Assembly: GCA_013822345.1 (NCBI GenBank)
Contig: PNKH01000001.1
Span: 1 to 64,000, forward strand
DNA: 64,000 nucleotides
Source: Isosphaera sp.
Lineage (GTDB): Bacteria > Planctomycetota > Planctomycetia > Gemmatales > Gemmataceae
Direction: 5' to 3'
This document shows positions 1 to 9,833 of this stretch, one piece after another. Numbering within the stretch: position 1 is the stretch's first letter; each line of letters starts with the position of its first letter. Position numbers and translations under genes: made by a program. The notes under the pieces were generated by a model. It searched no databases, had not been told where the DNA came from, and saw only the letters and a program-made list of their open reading frames with translations.

Positions 1-1198
1 CCCGCAGCTCGTACTCCCCGAGCCGGCACCCGCCCGGCGGGAAGTTCTCCAGGAACTCGGTACGGAACTCCGGCGGGCCGGCCCCGGCCCCGGAGCCGCG
101 GGGGTCTTCCCCGCCGGGCCGGAACGTCGCGACCATCGTCACCGCCGGCGACGGCCCGCCCGGGCCGCCGGGGGTCGGCCCGGCCGAGGACCCCCCGAGC
201 CGGGCCCGGCTGGTCTCGACCGCCAGGTTCACCAACACGTCCCCCCCGGCGGACAGGGCGGCGGCCAGGTTCGGGCAGTCGCGCACGTCCCGGTCGAGCA
301 GCTCGCCGAACTCGGCGACCTTCGGGACCACCCCCTCCAGGAACCGGACCAGGGCCGGCCGGTCCATCCCGAACCGGTCGCGGGCCACCCCGAGGACGTA
401 CTCCAGGGCCGGCGGGTGGGCGACGACGGCGTCGAGGTCGGCGAGCAGCCCGGCGAAGCCGAGCAGCTCGGCCCGGCGGAGCCGGGCCGGGGGGCCGCCG
501 GCGAGCCGCTCCGGGCGGTGGTGGTGGCGGACCGGCTCGACCACGTCGTCCGGCAGCCGCCACAGCTTGAGCAACTCGGCGCTCACCTCCGCGTGGCACA
601 CCCCGAACGCCTCCTCCTCCGCCTCGCACTGCTCGACGTGGAACCGGTCGCCCCACCGGCCGAGCATCTCCCGCCACGCGTCCGGGAACGCCTGCCGGAG
701 CAGCACCTCCCCCAGGTCCCGGAGCAGGCCGGCGACCAGGTCGTCGGACGGGGTGCCGCCGGGGACGCGGGCGGCCAGGTCGCGGGCGATGATCGCCCCG
801 GCCATCGAGGTGATGTGGTAGGCCCGGGTGGCGGCGTCGGCCGGGCCGGTCCGGACGGCCGGCAGGGACAGCCCGAGGGCCAGCGACCGGACCGTCCCGA
901 GGCCGAGGGCGACGACCGCCCGGTCGAGCGAGGTGACCGGCCGGGACAGCCCGTACAGGCAGGAGTTGACCGTCTTCAGCAGCTTCCCGCACAGGGCCGG
1001 GTCCTGCGACAGCAGGGCGACGATCTCAGCCGGCTTGCAGTCCGGGCGGCTGGCCGCGGTCACCACCTGGAGGGCGACGGCGGGCGGGGTGGGGATGCGG
1101 TCCGGGGCGAGGGCGGCGGCCAGGACCGCGTCGCGGCCGGGGGGGCCGACGGTGTACACGCCGGTCTCTGAGGGCGAGGGGGAGTAAGTTGCCGGCAC
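1..1198 (-). CDS. HDOD-domain / Ser-Thr kinase signalling protein, 3' part cut by window edge
   Basis: The frame is open from a GTG at 1198 to the window edge (399 codons). An AAGGA Shine-Dalgarno sits 8-9 nt before the GTG and is conserved upstream of the neighbouring paralogue. The protein matches that paralogue (1610-3607) along its whole visible length. An HDOD signalling domain covers about residues 20-235, followed by a linker. The frame leaves the window at the GEYELR segment that begins the kinase domain in the paralogue. A C-terminal Hanks-type kinase is therefore expected but not seen. HDOD domains are degenerate HD-phosphohydrolase-like modules used in bacterial signalling; the ligand is unknown. 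The two genes are tandem duplicates on one strand, separated by about 410 bp holding an inverted repeat. Confidence 0.85.
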   Translation of the reverse strand, partial: MPATYSPSPSETGVYTVGPPGRDAVLAAALAPDRIPTPPAVALQVVTAASRPDCKPAEIVALLSQDPALCGKLLKTVNSCLYGLSRPVTSLDRAVVALGLGTVRSLALGLSLPAVRTGPADAATRAYHITSMAGAIIARDLAARVPGGTPSDDLVAGLLRDLGEVLLRQAFPDAWREMLGRWGDRFHVEQCEAEEEAFGVCHAEVSAELLKLWRLPDDVVEPVRHHHRPERLAGGPPARLRRAELLGFAGLLADLDAVVAHPPALEYVLGVARDRFGMDRPALVRFLEGVVPKVAEFGELLDRDVRDCPNLAAALSAGGDVLVNLAVETSRARLGGSSAGPTPGGPGGPSPAVTMVATFRPGGEDPRGSGAGAGPPEFRTEFLENFPPGGCRLGEYELR

Positions 1199-1609
1199 CG
1201 CAACATCCTTCGTGTGGCGACCGTAACGGGGATCGGTAACATGGGCCGCGTTACCGCATCGGTCAAGCATACGTCCGCTAACGTACCTCACAACCGGACC
1301 GGTTTCTGAAACCTTTAATGAGTTAACGGCTTCCGCGCGAGAAGCGGCTCGTGCGGTGAGGAGTGCCCGGCGGGACGCGGTCGGGTGACCGTCTGCGTGG
1401 CGCCCCTCACCCGGCCGCTCGGAGACTCGCGGCCGACCTCTCCCCGCTGACGCGGGGCGAGGTGGGGCCGCCGGCCACCTCGGCAGCTTCCCGGGTCGGT
1501 GACCTGGAGAGGGGCCGCGCCACCCCCACCTCGCCCCCGCTTCGGGGGAGAGGTCGCCGGCGCCTCGCCGGCGGGTGAGGGGCACCACGTAGACGGTCCC
1601 CTGACCACG
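1199..1609. other. Intergenic region between the two HDOD-kinase paralogues
   Basis: No convincing gene is seen. The first ~120 bp are less GC-rich and probably hold the promoter of the left paralogue. The rest is the 210-bp imperfect inverted repeat listed separately. Confidence 0.6.
1388..1597. repeat. 210-bp imperfect inverted repeat (REP/MITE-like)
   Basis: The ends read accgtctgcgtggcgcccct and, as reverse complement on the right, accgtctacgtggtgcccct, with the homology running on into CACCCGG. Inner segments (gacctctccccgc / gggggagaggtc and gcgaggtggg / cccacctcgc) also pair, so most of the element can fold into one long hairpin. It encodes no protein and lies in the 3' flank of the 665-aa HDOD-kinase gene. 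Confidence 0.75.
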
Positions 1610-3607
1610 TTACCCCGCCCCGCCCGCCGCCAGCGCCGCCGCCACCTCATCCGCCGACGCGTACCGCCCCGCCGGGTCCTTCCGCAGCAGCCGCAGCACC
1701 ACCGCCTCCACCCACGCCGGCAGGTCCGGGCGGAGCCTCCGCGGCGGCTCCGGCTCGTCGAAGCACAGCGCCCGCAGCACCGCGGCCAGGCCCTCGTCCG
1801 GGAACGGCGGGCGGCCGGTGAACAGGACGTAGAGCAGCGCCCCGAGGCTGAACAGGTCGGACGCGGCGGTCGCCGGCTTGCCGTTCACCTGCTCCGGGGC
1901 CATGTAGTGCGGGGTCCCGATCAGGTCCCCGTCCCGGGACAGCCGGGCGTCGTCCGCCGCCCGGGCCAGCCCGAAGTCGGTCAGCTTCGCCCGCCCGGTG
2001 TCGGCCTCCAGGAGCACGTTGGCCGGCTTCACGTCCCGGTGGACGATGCCCTTCGCGTGGGCCGCTGCCAGTCCGGCCGCCACCTGCCCGGCCACCCGGA
2101 CCGCGTCCGGGACCGGCAGGAACCCGGCCTCCACCGCCCGCTCCAGCGACCCCCCGCCGACGTACTCGGTCGCCAGGTACGGGAGCCCGCCGGCCTCCCC
2201 GACCGCGTGCACCGCGACCACGTTCTCGTGCCGGACCGCGGCCGCCAGCCGGGCCTCCCGGGCGAACCGCTCCCGGTACTCCGGGTCGGCGGCCAGTTGC
2301 GGGGCGAGCAGCTTGACCGCCACGAACCGCCCGAGCCCCGGCTCGAACGCCTTGAACACCACCCCCATCGCCCCGCGCCCGACCACCTCCCGCAGCTCGT
2401 ACTCCCCGACCCGGCACCCACCCGCCGGCAGGGCCCGGAGGAACCCCGGGTGGAACTCCGGCAGCCCCGCCCTGAGCCGCGGGGCCGGGGTCGGCACCGG
2501 CTGCGACCCGCCGGCCGCTCGGGCGGACGCGACCATCGTCGCGGCCGCGTCCGGGTCCGGCCCGGCCAGCGTCGGGTGCGACGGCCGCACCCCGGACGCC
2601 ACCCCGAGCCGGGTCCGGCTCGTCTCCACCGCCAGGTTCACCAGCTCCCGCCCGCCGGCCGACAGCGCCTCGGCGAAGTTCGGGCAGTCGCGGACGTCCC
2701 GGTCGAGGAGCCGGCCGAACTCGACCACCCGCGGGGCGACGCCCTCCATGAACTTCACCAGGGCCGGCCGGGGGAGGCCGAACCGGCTCGCGGACAGGCC
2801 GAGGACGTAGTCCAGCACCGGCGGGTGGCGGACGACGGTGTCGAGGTTGGCGAGGAGGCCGGCGAAGTACAGCAGCTCGGCCCGGCGGGCGTACCCGTCG
2901 GGGGCGACGGCGAGCCGCTCCGGGTGGTGGTGGTGGCGGATCGGCTCGACCACGTCGTCCGGCAGGTGCCAGCGGCGGAGGAGTTCGGCGCTGACCTCGG
3001 CGTGGCTGACCCCGAACGTCTCGGTCTCGGCCTCGCATGGCTCGGCGAGGAGGCGGTCGCCCCACCGCCCGACCATCGCCCGCCAGGCGTCGGGGAAGGT
3101 CTGCTGGAGGAGGATGGCCCCGAGGTCGCGGAGCAGCCCGGCGACGAGGTCGTCGGCCGAGGTGCCGCGGTTGGTGCGGGCGGACAGCTCGCGGGCGATG
3201 ATCGCCCCGGCGACGGAGCTGACGTGGTAGGCGCGGGTGGCGGCGTCGGCCGGGCCGGTGCGGACGGCGGGCAGGGACAGCCCGAGGGCGAGGGACCGGA
3301 CGGCCCCGAGGCCGAGGACGGCGACGGCCCGGTGGAGGGAGGCGACCGGCTTGCCGAGGCCGTACAGGCAGGAGTTGACGGCCTGGAGGAGCTTGGCGCA
3401 GAGGGCGGGGTCTTGCGCCAGGAGGGTGACGATTTCGGCCGGGTCGCAGTCGGGTTTGGCGGCGGCGGTGACGACCCGGAGGGCGACGGCCGGCGGCGTG
3501 GGGAGTCGGTCGGGGGCGAGGACGGCGGCGAGGACGGCGTCGCGGCCCGGCGACTCGGGCGCGTACCCGGGTGGCGGTGAGGGCGGGGCGGAAGAGGTTG
3601 CCGGCAC
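1610..3607 (-). CDS. HDOD-domain Ser/Thr protein kinase
   Basis: 665 aa from a GTG with the same upstream AAGGA as its tandem paralogue. An HDOD domain covers about residues 22-235. A low-complexity linker follows, then a complete Hanks-type kinase at about 403-660: glycine loop GRGAMGVVFKA, ATP-binding lysine in VAVKLL (K432), catalytic HRDVKPAN (D525), DFG (D544) and an APEQ activation-segment end. No transmembrane segment is obvious, so it is probably cytoplasmic. HDOD plus kinase suggests a signalling protein whose kinase output is tuned by the HDOD module; substrate and signal are unknown. It and the truncated paralogue upstream are a recent-looking tandem duplication. Confidence 0.9.
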   Translation of the reverse strand: MPATSSAPPSPPPGYAPESPGRDAVLAAVLAPDRLPTPPAVALRVVTAAAKPDCDPAEIVTLLAQDPALCAKLLQAVNSCLYGLGKPVASLHRAVAVLGLGAVRSLALGLSLPAVRTGPADAATRAYHVSSVAGAIIARELSARTNRGTSADDLVAGLLRDLGAILLQQTFPDAWRAMVGRWGDRLLAEPCEAETETFGVSHAEVSAELLRRWHLPDDVVEPIRHHHHPERLAVAPDGYARRAELLYFAGLLANLDTVVRHPPVLDYVLGLSASRFGLPRPALVKFMEGVAPRVVEFGRLLDRDVRDCPNFAEALSAGGRELVNLAVETSRTRLGVASGVRPSHPTLAGPDPDAAATMVASARAAGGSQPVPTPAPRLRAGLPEFHPGFLRALPAGGCRVGEYELREVVGRGAMGVVFKAFEPGLGRFVAVKLLAPQLAADPEYRERFAREARLAAAVRHENVVAVHAVGEAGGLPYLATEYVGGGSLERAVEAGFLPVPDAVRVAGQVAAGLAAAHAKGIVHRDVKPANVLLEADTGRAKLTDFGLARAADDARLSRDGDLIGTPHYMAPEQVNGKPATAASDLFSLGALLYVLFTGRPPFPDEGLAAVLRALCFDEPEPPRRLRPDLPAWVEAVVLRLLRKDPAGRYASADEVAAALAAGGAG

Positions 3608-3781
3608 CGCAACATCCTTCGCGTGGCGGGCGGGGATGGACGGTGTAAGGTGGGGTACGTTCCCCGGCCGGTCAAGCGGCGGGCGGGCGCGGCGCCGACC
3701 GCACTTGACGGGTCACCCCGGGTCGGGTGGACTGTCGGCCCAGTTACGGTGTCAGGCGTCACCCGTGTCGGAGTCGAGCCG

Positions 3782-4675
3782 ATGACCGAACTCGTCCTGG
3801 CCGTCTGCCTCACCGCTCAGGCACGCGGGCCCGTCGCCCCGCCCGCCTTCCCACCACCTCCTCGGAACCTGCCCGGGCCTCCGCCCCCGACCCCGCCCGC
3901 CTGGGCGAACGCCCGCGGCGACCGGATCGAGCTTTGCAGACATGACAGGAGTGACGAGCACCTGCGGGAGTTGGTGAAGAAGTCGCCGAAGGCAACGCGG
4001 ATGCAGATCGGGTGGCCGGGGTTAACCGACAGCACCCTGGCCGTTGTGGCCGAGGCGCGTGACCTCATCGAGCTGGAGATCTCCGCCGTCGTGGCTTACG
4101 CACAGGACAAGGGCCCGGTGGGGGTCGCGATCAGCGCGGACGGGTGGCGGGCACTGGCCAAGCTGCCGAACCTGCGGCGGCTGTCCGCCTCGGGTGTTCC
4201 GGTTAACGAGGAGACCTGCCGGGCGATCGCGGGCCTCTCCACGCTCCGGGAGCTGAAGCTGGGCTGCGTGGCCGATGACCGGGTGGTCATCCCGCTCGCC
4301 GGGATGACCTCACTCACCCACCTCGAAATCGTCCAGCGAGGCCTGTCCGCCGCCGGCCTGATGAAGGTGGTGGTCAAGCTCCGCGAGCTGGAACACCTGG
4401 ACCTGTCGCGCTCCCCGGTCGGGGACGGGGACATGAAGGTCATCGCCGGGCTGCCCCGGTTGAAGACCCTGGTTGTCTACGACACCAAGGTCTCCGACGA
4501 GGGCGTCCTGGCCCTGGCCAGCTCGCCAACTCTGGCTCGGGTGACCCTCGAACGCCGGGAAGCACGCGACTTCGAAGCCGTACTCAATGTCGTCGAGAAG
4601 GCCAAGACCAGCTCGTTCCTGCATTTCGTCGGGGAGTTCGGGGACGATCGCCTCCTCCATACCCAGTTCCCTTGA
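3782..4675 (+). CDS. Leucine-rich-repeat-like (RNI-type) secreted protein
   Basis: 297 aa from ATG 3782; upstream in-frame codons look non-coding. The N-terminus has a short hydrophobic stretch (LVLAVCLTAQA) followed by a proline-rich segment, suggesting a weak signal peptide or anchor. From about residue 70 to 270 there are roughly seven leucine-rich units of about 24 residues, such as LPNLRRLSASGVPVNEETCR and LRELEHLDLSRSPVGDGDMK. This pattern fits the ribonuclease-inhibitor-like LRRs common in planctomycetes, usually taken as protein-interaction surfaces. No catalytic motif is seen. Its 5' neighbour is divergent, with about 175 bp between them. Confidence 0.75.
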   Translation: MTELVLAVCLTAQARGPVAPPAFPPPPRNLPGPPPPTPPAWANARGDRIELCRHDRSDEHLRELVKKSPKATRMQIGWPGLTDSTLAVVAEARDLIELEISAVVAYAQDKGPVGVAISADGWRALAKLPNLRRLSASGVPVNEETCRAIAGLSTLRELKLGCVADDRVVIPLAGMTSLTHLEIVQRGLSAAGLMKVVVKLRELEHLDLSRSPVGDGDMKVIAGLPRLKTLVVYDTKVSDEGVLALASSPTLARVTLERREARDFEAVLNVVEKAKTSSFLHFVGEFGDDRLLHTQFP

Positions 4676-4762
4676 AGCGGCGGACCGGGCGAACGGGTTG
4701 CCGCCCCGCCGCCCTGCCGTACCCGTACACGAGTCCCGTCCGCAACCCGAGGACTCGCCGCG

Positions 4763-7009
4763 ATGCCCCCGCTCGCCACCGGCCGCGGCCGGCCCCTCCC
4801 GCTCGGCACCACCCCGGGACCCGACGGCCACAACTTCGCCCTCCTCTGCCGGCACGGCACCCGCGTCACCCTCGTCCTCCTCCCCGAGACCGGCCGCCAG
4901 CCGCTCGCCGAGATCCCCCTCCACCCGAAGCAGAACCGCACCGGCGACCACTGGCACGTCCGCGTCACCGGCCTCCCCCCCACCTTCTGCTACGGGTGGC
5001 GCGTCGACGGCCCGGACGGGCCCCGCACCCGGTTCGACCCGTCCCGCCTCCTCCTCGACCCGGCCGCCCCGATGGTGTCCGACGGGGCCACCTGGGCCGG
5101 CACCTGCGAGACCGACCCGCAGCGGACCAGCCGCCGCAGCCTGTTCCACCACGGCCCCCGGTACGACTGGGGCGACGACGCCCCGCCCCTCACCGCCCTC
5201 GAAGACTCCGTCGTCTACGAGCTGCACGTCCGCGGGTTCACCTGCCACCCGTCCAGCGGCGTCGCCCACCCCGGCACGTTCCGCGGCCTGGTCGAGAAGA
5301 TCCCGTACCTGAAGTGGCTCGGGGTGACCGCCGTCGAGCTGATGCCGGTGTTCGAGTGGGACGAGTGCGACTGCCCGTTCGCCGACCCGGACACCGGCGA
5401 GAAGCTGGTCAACTTCTGGGGGTACAACCCGGTCGCGTTCGGGGCGGCCAAGGCGGCGTTCGCCGCCAGCGCCAAGGAGCACGGCCAGAACCACGAGTTC
5501 CGCGACCTGGTCAAGGCGTTCCACGCCGCCGGCATCGAGGTCATCCTCGACGTGGTGTTCAACCACACCGGCGAGGGCGACGACCGCGGCCGGACGTACA
5601 GCTTCCGCGGCCTGGACAACGAGCTGTACTACCTGCTCGACGAGGAGGGGCGGTACCTCAACTACACCGGGTGCGGGAACACGGTGAACTGCAACCACCC
5701 GGTCGTCCGCGACCTCATCATGACCTGCCTGCGGCACTGGGTCGGGGACATGCACGTCGACGGGTTCCGGTTCGACCTGGCCAGCGTCCTCGGCCGCGAC
5801 CGGGCCGGGAACGTGATGGTCGAGCCGCCGGTCGTCGAGAGCATCACCGAGGACGGCGTCCTCGCCGACACCAAGCTGATCGCCGAGCCGTGGGACGCGG
5901 CCGGGCTGTACCAGGTCGGCGGGTTCCCGTTCGGCCGGCGGTGGAGCGAGTGGAACGGGAAGTACCGGGACGACGTGCGGCGGTTCTGGAAGGGCGACCC
6001 GGGGTTCGTCGGGGCGCTCGCGTCGCGGCTGTGCGGCAGTTCGGACCTGTACCAGGGGAGCGGGCGGCTGCCGCGGCACTCGGTCAACTTCGTCACCGCC
6101 CACGACGGGTTCACCCTGCACGACCTGGTGAGCTACAACCAGAAGCAGAACCGGGCGAACGGCGAGGGGAACCGCGACGGCGAGAACCACAACCACTCGT
6201 GGAACTGCGGCCGCGAGGGGCCGACCGACGACCCGGAGGTGCTGGCCCTGCGGCGGCGGCAGGCGAAGAACCTCATCGCCACCCTGATGCTCAGCCAGGG
6301 GGTGCCGATGGTCCTGGCCGGGGACGAGTTCCTGCGGACGCAGAAGGGGAACAACAACGCGTGGTGCCAGGACAGCGAGATCTCGTGGGTGAACTGGGAG
6401 CTGGCGGAGGAGAACAAGGACTTCCTGCGGTTCGTCCGGGAGATGATCCACCTGCGGCGGCGGCACCCGGCGCTGCGGCGGCGGCGGTTCTTCACCGGGT
6501 CGTTCGGGCGGCCGGACCCGGCGGTCCGCGCCGACGCCCCGCGGCGGGTGGACGGCCCCGGCCCGTTCCCGCCGGCCGGCCCGGTCCGGCCGGAGGAGGC
6601 GGGGCTGTCGGGGGAGTGGCGGAACCCGCTGACCACGACCCCGCCGCCGGGCGGGGTGCCGCCGGGCCTGGCCGACATCCACTGGCACGGGGTGGAGGCG
6701 TTCAAGCCGGACTTCGGCGGCGGGTCGCGGTCGCTGGCGTTCGCGCTGGACGGGCGGTTCACCGGGCGGGAGCACGACCCGGACTACCGGATCGACGCGG
6801 ACTTCTACGTGGCGATGAACGCGTGGAGCGAGGCGCTGAACTTCCGGGTGCCGATGTCGCCGACGCGGCGGAAGTGGCGGCGGGTGGTGGACACGGCGAA
6901 GCCGAGCCCGGACGACATCGTGGCCGAGGGCGAGGGGCCGGCGGTGGCGGCGGGGGAGCAGTACCGGGTGGCCCCGTTCTCGCTGGTGGTGCTGGTGACC
7001 GAGGGGTGA
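4763..7009 (+). CDS. glgX: Glycogen debranching enzyme (isoamylase-type GlgX)
   Basis: 748 aa, the usual GlgX length. An N-terminal carbohydrate-binding module (about 10-130) precedes a GH13 barrel. The four GH13 signature regions are visible: [12 protein letters not shown] (263-274), GFRFDLAS with the nucleophile D338, LIAEPWD with the acid E375, and [10 protein letters not shown] with D448. The enzyme hydrolyses alpha-1,6 branches of limit-dextrin-like glycogen in the cytoplasm. The C-terminal beta domain is complete. A run near residues 595-630 ([18 protein letters not shown] and following) is richer in proline than usual. It stands alone, followed at once by a 48-bp perfect palindrome that may end the transcript. 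Confidence 0.95.
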   Translation: MPPLATGRGRPLPLGTTPGPDGHNFALLCRHGTRVTLVLLPETGRQPLAEIPLHPKQNRTGDHWHVRVTGLPPTFCYGWRVDGPDGPRTRFDPSRLLLDPAAPMVSDGATWAGTCETDPQRTSRRSLFHHGPRYDWGDDAPPLTALEDSVVYELHVRGFTCHPSSGVAHPGTFRGLVEKIPYLKWLGVTAVELMPVFEWDECDCPFADPDTGEKLVNFWGYNPVAFGAAKAAFAASAKEHGQNHEFRDLVKAFHAAGIEVILDVVFNHTGEGDDRGRTYSFRGLDNELYYLLDEEGRYLNYTGCGNTVNCNHPVVRDLIMTCLRHWVGDMHVDGFRFDLASVLGRDRAGNVMVEPPVVESITEDGVLADTKLIAEPWDAAGLYQVGGFPFGRRWSEWNGKYRDDVRRFWKGDPGFVGALASRLCGSSDLYQGSGRLPRHSVNFVTAHDGFTLHDLVSYNQKQNRANGEGNRDGENHNHSWNCGREGPTDDPEVLALRRRQAKNLIATLMLSQGVPMVLAGDEFLRTQKGNNNAWCQDSEISWVNWELAEENKDFLRFVREMIHLRRRHPALRRRRFFTGSFGRPDPAVRADAPRRVDGPGPFPPAGPVRPEEAGLSGEWRNPLTTTPPPGGVPPGLADIHWHGVEAFKPDFGGGSRSLAFALDGRFTGREHDPDYRIDADFYVAMNAWSEALNFRVPMSPTRRKWRRVVDTAKPSPDDIVAEGEGPAVAAGEQYRVAPFSLVVLVTEG

Positions 7010-7017
7010 GGGCGGGC

Positions 7018-7065
7018 GGGTCCGCCGCTTGCGGCGTAGCGCGCTACGCCGCAAGCGGCGGACCC
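7018..7065. repeat. 48-bp perfect palindrome
   Basis: Two 24-nt arms with no spacer, centred at 7041/7042, with core ccgccgcttgcggcgt. It begins 9 nt after the glgX stop. A diverged copy with a small loop lies at 40144-40187. It is probably a REP-type repeat that may also act as a transcription terminator; no T-tract follows. Confidence 0.85.
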
Positions 7066-7163
7066 GACACCGCCTCGCATTTCTGCTTGACGACGGCCCG
7101 CCGCCGGGACGACAATCCGGGTCGCGCCCGCCTCTCCCGTCCCGTCGTCCGGGGGGACACGTC

Positions 7164-8150
7164 ATGCTCCGGTCACGTCCGCGCGGGTTCACGCTGATCG
7201 AGCTGTTGGTCGTCATCGCCATCGTCGCCGTGCTGGTCGGCCTGCTCCTGCCCGCGGTCCAGAAGGTGCGGGAGGCGGCCAGCCGGGCGAAGTGCACGAA
7301 CAACTTGAAGCAGATGGGCCTGGCGGTCCACCACTTCCACGACATCCACAACGCCCTCCCGGCGTGCGACCTGGGCGACAACTGGCCGACCTGGGCCGTC
7401 CTCATCATGCCGCACCTGGAGCAGGAGAACGTGTACCGGAACTGGAACGTGGCCGCCCGGTACTACAACCAGGCCCCGGAGGCCGGGGCGGACCTGGCGG
7501 TCTACCACTGCCCGTCTCGGAGCACCCCCGGGGCGGCCGCGGCCGCCGGGGCGACCGGGGAGAGCCGGGCCATCGGCGGGGTCACCCGGACCGGGCCGAC
7601 CGGGTGGGGCGACTACGCCATGTCGGCCGGGGCGACGAACGGGGGCGGGGTGGCGACGAACTGGGACGGGGCCGGGTACCGGGCGTTCTACCTCGACCGC
7701 AGCGCCTACCTGAACTCGTCCCAGACGGACATGTTCGAGGTGTGGCCGGCGTGGCGGTACGTCCTGAAGTTCCGGGACGTGACCGACGGGCTCAGCGGCA
7801 CCCTGCTGATCGGAGAGAAGTTCTACCTGCAGCGGACGAGCAGCGGCGGGCCGCACTTCGGCGGGGTGATCTACAACGGCGACTTCCAGAGCCAGTACAT
7901 CCGGTGGGCCGGGCGGGAGGGGACGCAGGACCCGGTGACCGGGCGGTGGACGACCGAGCGCGGGCTGATCGTCGACCGGGAGTACGCGGCGTCGGACTGG
8001 ACCGCCCGGTTCAGCGCCGCGAACCACGTCGGGTTGGGGATGTTCGTGTTCCTGGACGGGAGCGTCGCCCCGGTCCGGGCGGCCGCCGACCTGGAGGTGC
8101 TGCACCGCCAGGCGAAGCGGAACGACGGCTTGGTGACCCCGAACCCGTGA
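7164..8150 (+). CDS. DUF1559 domain protein with type-II-pilin-like N-terminus
   Basis: 328 aa from ATG 7164, chosen because the prepilin-type motif [18 protein letters not shown] follows within a few residues. The GFTLIELL cleavage/methylation site and hydrophobic helix (about 8-32) are followed by the DUF1559 hallmarks [15 protein letters not shown] and a C-terminal [13 protein letters not shown] segment. DUF1559 proteins are a planctomycete expansion of pseudopilin-like surface or secreted proteins with no established function. The gene is 5 nt upstream of a lipoprotein, a pairing seen again at 19.4-20.7 kb. Confidence 0.93.
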   Translation: MLRSRPRGFTLIELLVVIAIVAVLVGLLLPAVQKVREAASRAKCTNNLKQMGLAVHHFHDIHNALPACDLGDNWPTWAVLIMPHLEQENVYRNWNVAARYYNQAPEAGADLAVYHCPSRSTPGAAAAAGATGESRAIGGVTRTGPTGWGDYAMSAGATNGGGVATNWDGAGYRAFYLDRSAYLNSSQTDMFEVWPAWRYVLKFRDVTDGLSGTLLIGEKFYLQRTSSGGPHFGGVIYNGDFQSQYIRWAGREGTQDPVTGRWTTERGLIVDREYAASDWTARFSAANHVGLGMFVFLDGSVAPVRAAADLEVLHRQAKRNDGLVTPNP

Positions 8151-8155
8151 CACCC

Positions 8156-8596
8156 ATGACCCGGTCCCGACTCCGCCGCGGCGCGTGGGCCGCGCTCGCC
8201 GCCGCCGCCGCCGCCGCCGGGTGCGACGGCCGGGTGCCGACGTACCCGGTGCGCGGGCAGGTGGTGTACGCCGGCGGGAAGCCGTTCCGCGGCGGCGGGG
8301 GGCTGACGGTCTGGTTCGAGTCGGTGGCCCCGCCGCACCACCGGGCGTCCGGGGAGGTGGACGAGGACGGGTCGTTCGTGCTCAGCTTCGTCGCGGCCGG
8401 GAGTGGGGCGCCGGAGGGCGAGCACCGCGTCCGGTTCGACCCCGGGACGACGCACATGCAGCCGTCGGCCGAGATCGCGTTGGGGAAGAAGATGCCGCCG
8501 CGATACCTGGAGTTCCGGACATCGGGCCTCAAGCAGACGATCGCCCGCGGCGACAACGTGTTCACCGTCGAGGTGGACCCGCCGTCGGGGAAGTGA
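8156..8596 (+). CDS. Small lipoprotein with carboxypeptidase-regulatory-like fold
   Basis: 146 aa. The N-terminus has arginines, an alanine helix and the lipobox-like LAAAAAAAGC, so the mature protein probably starts at the cysteine and is lipid-anchored. The body, with PVRGQVVYAGGKPF, GEVDEDGSFVL and GEHRVRFDPG, resembles the carboxypeptidase-regulatory / transthyretin-like beta-sandwich proteins that planctomycetes commonly encode next to DUF1559 genes. It lies 5 nt after the DUF1559 stop and is surely co-transcribed. Function is unknown; a partner role at the cell surface is an inference from linkage. Confidence 0.85.
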   Translation: MTRSRLRRGAWAALAAAAAAAGCDGRVPTYPVRGQVVYAGGKPFRGGGGLTVWFESVAPPHHRASGEVDEDGSFVLSFVAAGSGAPEGEHRVRFDPGTTHMQPSAEIALGKKMPPRYLEFRTSGLKQTIARGDNVFTVEVDPPSGK

Positions 8597-8660
8597 CCGG
8601 TGGGGCAGACATTCCTGTCTGCCACCGACGCATCCGGCAGACAGGAATGTCTGCCCCACC
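8597..8660. repeat. 64-bp inverted repeat, 26-bp perfect arms
   Basis: Arms begin cggtggggcagacattcctg and are separated by 12 nt. The element sits exactly between two convergent genes: the left arm overlaps the codon before the lipoprotein stop region and the right arm ends 5 nt before the isomerase stop. It probably forms a bidirectional hairpin. Confidence 0.9.
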
Positions 8661-8665
8661 GAGAG

Positions 8666-9637
8666 CTATTTGATCCCGAGCATCCGGTCGAGCGAGTCGG
8701 CGGTCTGGTGGACCAGCGCCTCGGGGAAGTGCTGGTACGGGTGGAAGTACTCGAACGTCAGGTATCCCTTGTACCCGGTCGCGTCGAACGCCTCCAGCAC
8801 CGCCGGCCAGTTCGTCGTCCCGTCCAGCAGCGGCCGGAACGCCTCCAGCGACGAGTCCGTCCCCTTCTTCGTGAACTCCTTCAGGTGGACGTTCTTCGTC
8901 CGCCCGCCGAGCTGCCGCACCCAGTGCTCCGGGAACTGGTACTGCATGATGTTCCCGGTGTCGAAGTGGACCCGCACCCGGTCGCTCTTGAACGAGTCGA
9001 CGAAGTCGTTCATCTCCCCCGGCGTCATCAGGTAGCCGTTGAAGAAGATGTTCTCGATGTTCAGAGTGACCTTCAGCTTCTCGGCGGCGGGAATCAACTT
9101 GCGCACCGCCTCCTTCGCCCGGGCGTCGCACACGTCGTTCGGGACCGGGTCGTAGTCCGTCCGCCACGGGATGTGGACCGCCCCCGGCACCACCAGCACG
9201 TTCTCGGTGCCCAGCTCCGCGGCGCACTCGGCGATCTTCCCGGCCAGCTCCAGCCCGCGGGCCCGCTTCGCCGGGTCGTTCGACGTGAGCGGGTACGGCC
9301 AGAACAGGAACGAGCACATCCCGCTGACCGCGATGCCGATCTTCTCGGCGGTGCGGCGGATCGCGGCGAATTCCTTCGGCCCGGACTTCGGCGACAGCTC
9401 GCTGTCCAGGTCGTAGTTCAGCTCGATCCCGTCGAACCCGGCGTCCTTGGCCAGGCGGAGGCACTGCTCCAGCGACATCTTGTCGGGGTACGGGAACGCC
9501 CACAGGTTGATCGACTTCTTGAACGGGTACTTCTTCCGCGGGGCGGGCTGCCGGGCGGCGGTGGCGGACGCCCCGGCGAGGCCGGCGGCGGACAGGGCGA
9601 ACAGCTCGCGACGGTCGGGCTGGTACGGGCCGGACAT
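8666..9637 (-). CDS. Sugar phosphate isomerase/epimerase-like protein with Tat signal
   Basis: 323 aa from the ATG preceded by GGAGG (an upstream in-frame ATG at 9670 lacks a ribosome site). The N-terminus DRRELFALSAAGLAGASATA looks like a Tat signal, after which the protein begins. It reads as an AP-endonuclease-2 / xylose-isomerase-like TIM barrel of the hydroxypyruvate isomerase type, with DGIELNYDLD, SGMCSFLFWPYPLT, NIENIFFN, HFDTGNIMQY and a carboxy-terminal YLTFEYFHPY. The glutamate, aspartate and histidine positions are those that bind divalent metal in this fold. Exported members are frequent in planctomycetes; the sugar substrate cannot be told. Confidence 0.88.
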   Translation of the reverse strand: MSGPYQPDRRELFALSAAGLAGASATAARQPAPRKKYPFKKSINLWAFPYPDKMSLEQCLRLAKDAGFDGIELNYDLDSELSPKSGPKEFAAIRRTAEKIGIAVSGMCSFLFWPYPLTSNDPAKRARGLELAGKIAECAAELGTENVLVVPGAVHIPWRTDYDPVPNDVCDARAKEAVRKLIPAAEKLKVTLNIENIFFNGYLMTPGEMNDFVDSFKSDRVRVHFDTGNIMQYQFPEHWVRQLGGRTKNVHLKEFTKKGTDSSLEAFRPLLDGTTNWPAVLEAFDATGYKGYLTFEYFHPYQHFPEALVHQTADSLDRMLGIK

Positions 9638-9705
9638 GGGAGCCTCCGGGTGCGGGCGCCCCGCCATCATCCCCGAAGGCTCCGCGGTTGCAAGTCGCCA
9701 AAGAC

Positions 9706-9827
9706 GAAGCGATCGGAACGCGGATGAAGAGGATCAAAAACCGGATCCAGAGGATCAGACCGAATCAATTTTGTCCGATCCTCTGGATCCCGTCTTCCAT
9801 CCTCTTCATCCGCGTTCCGATCGCTTC
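9706..9827. repeat. 122-bp long hairpin with 29-bp perfect outer arms
   Basis: Outer arms begin gaagcgatcggaacgcggat. An inner pair (ggatccagaggatc / gatcctctggatcc) extends the stem, so almost the whole element folds on itself. It lies between the isomerase start and the end of the 83-aa gene. It is markedly lower in GC than its surroundings, which suggests a separate origin from the other palindromes. Confidence 0.85.
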
Positions 9828-9833
9828 CCGCCT

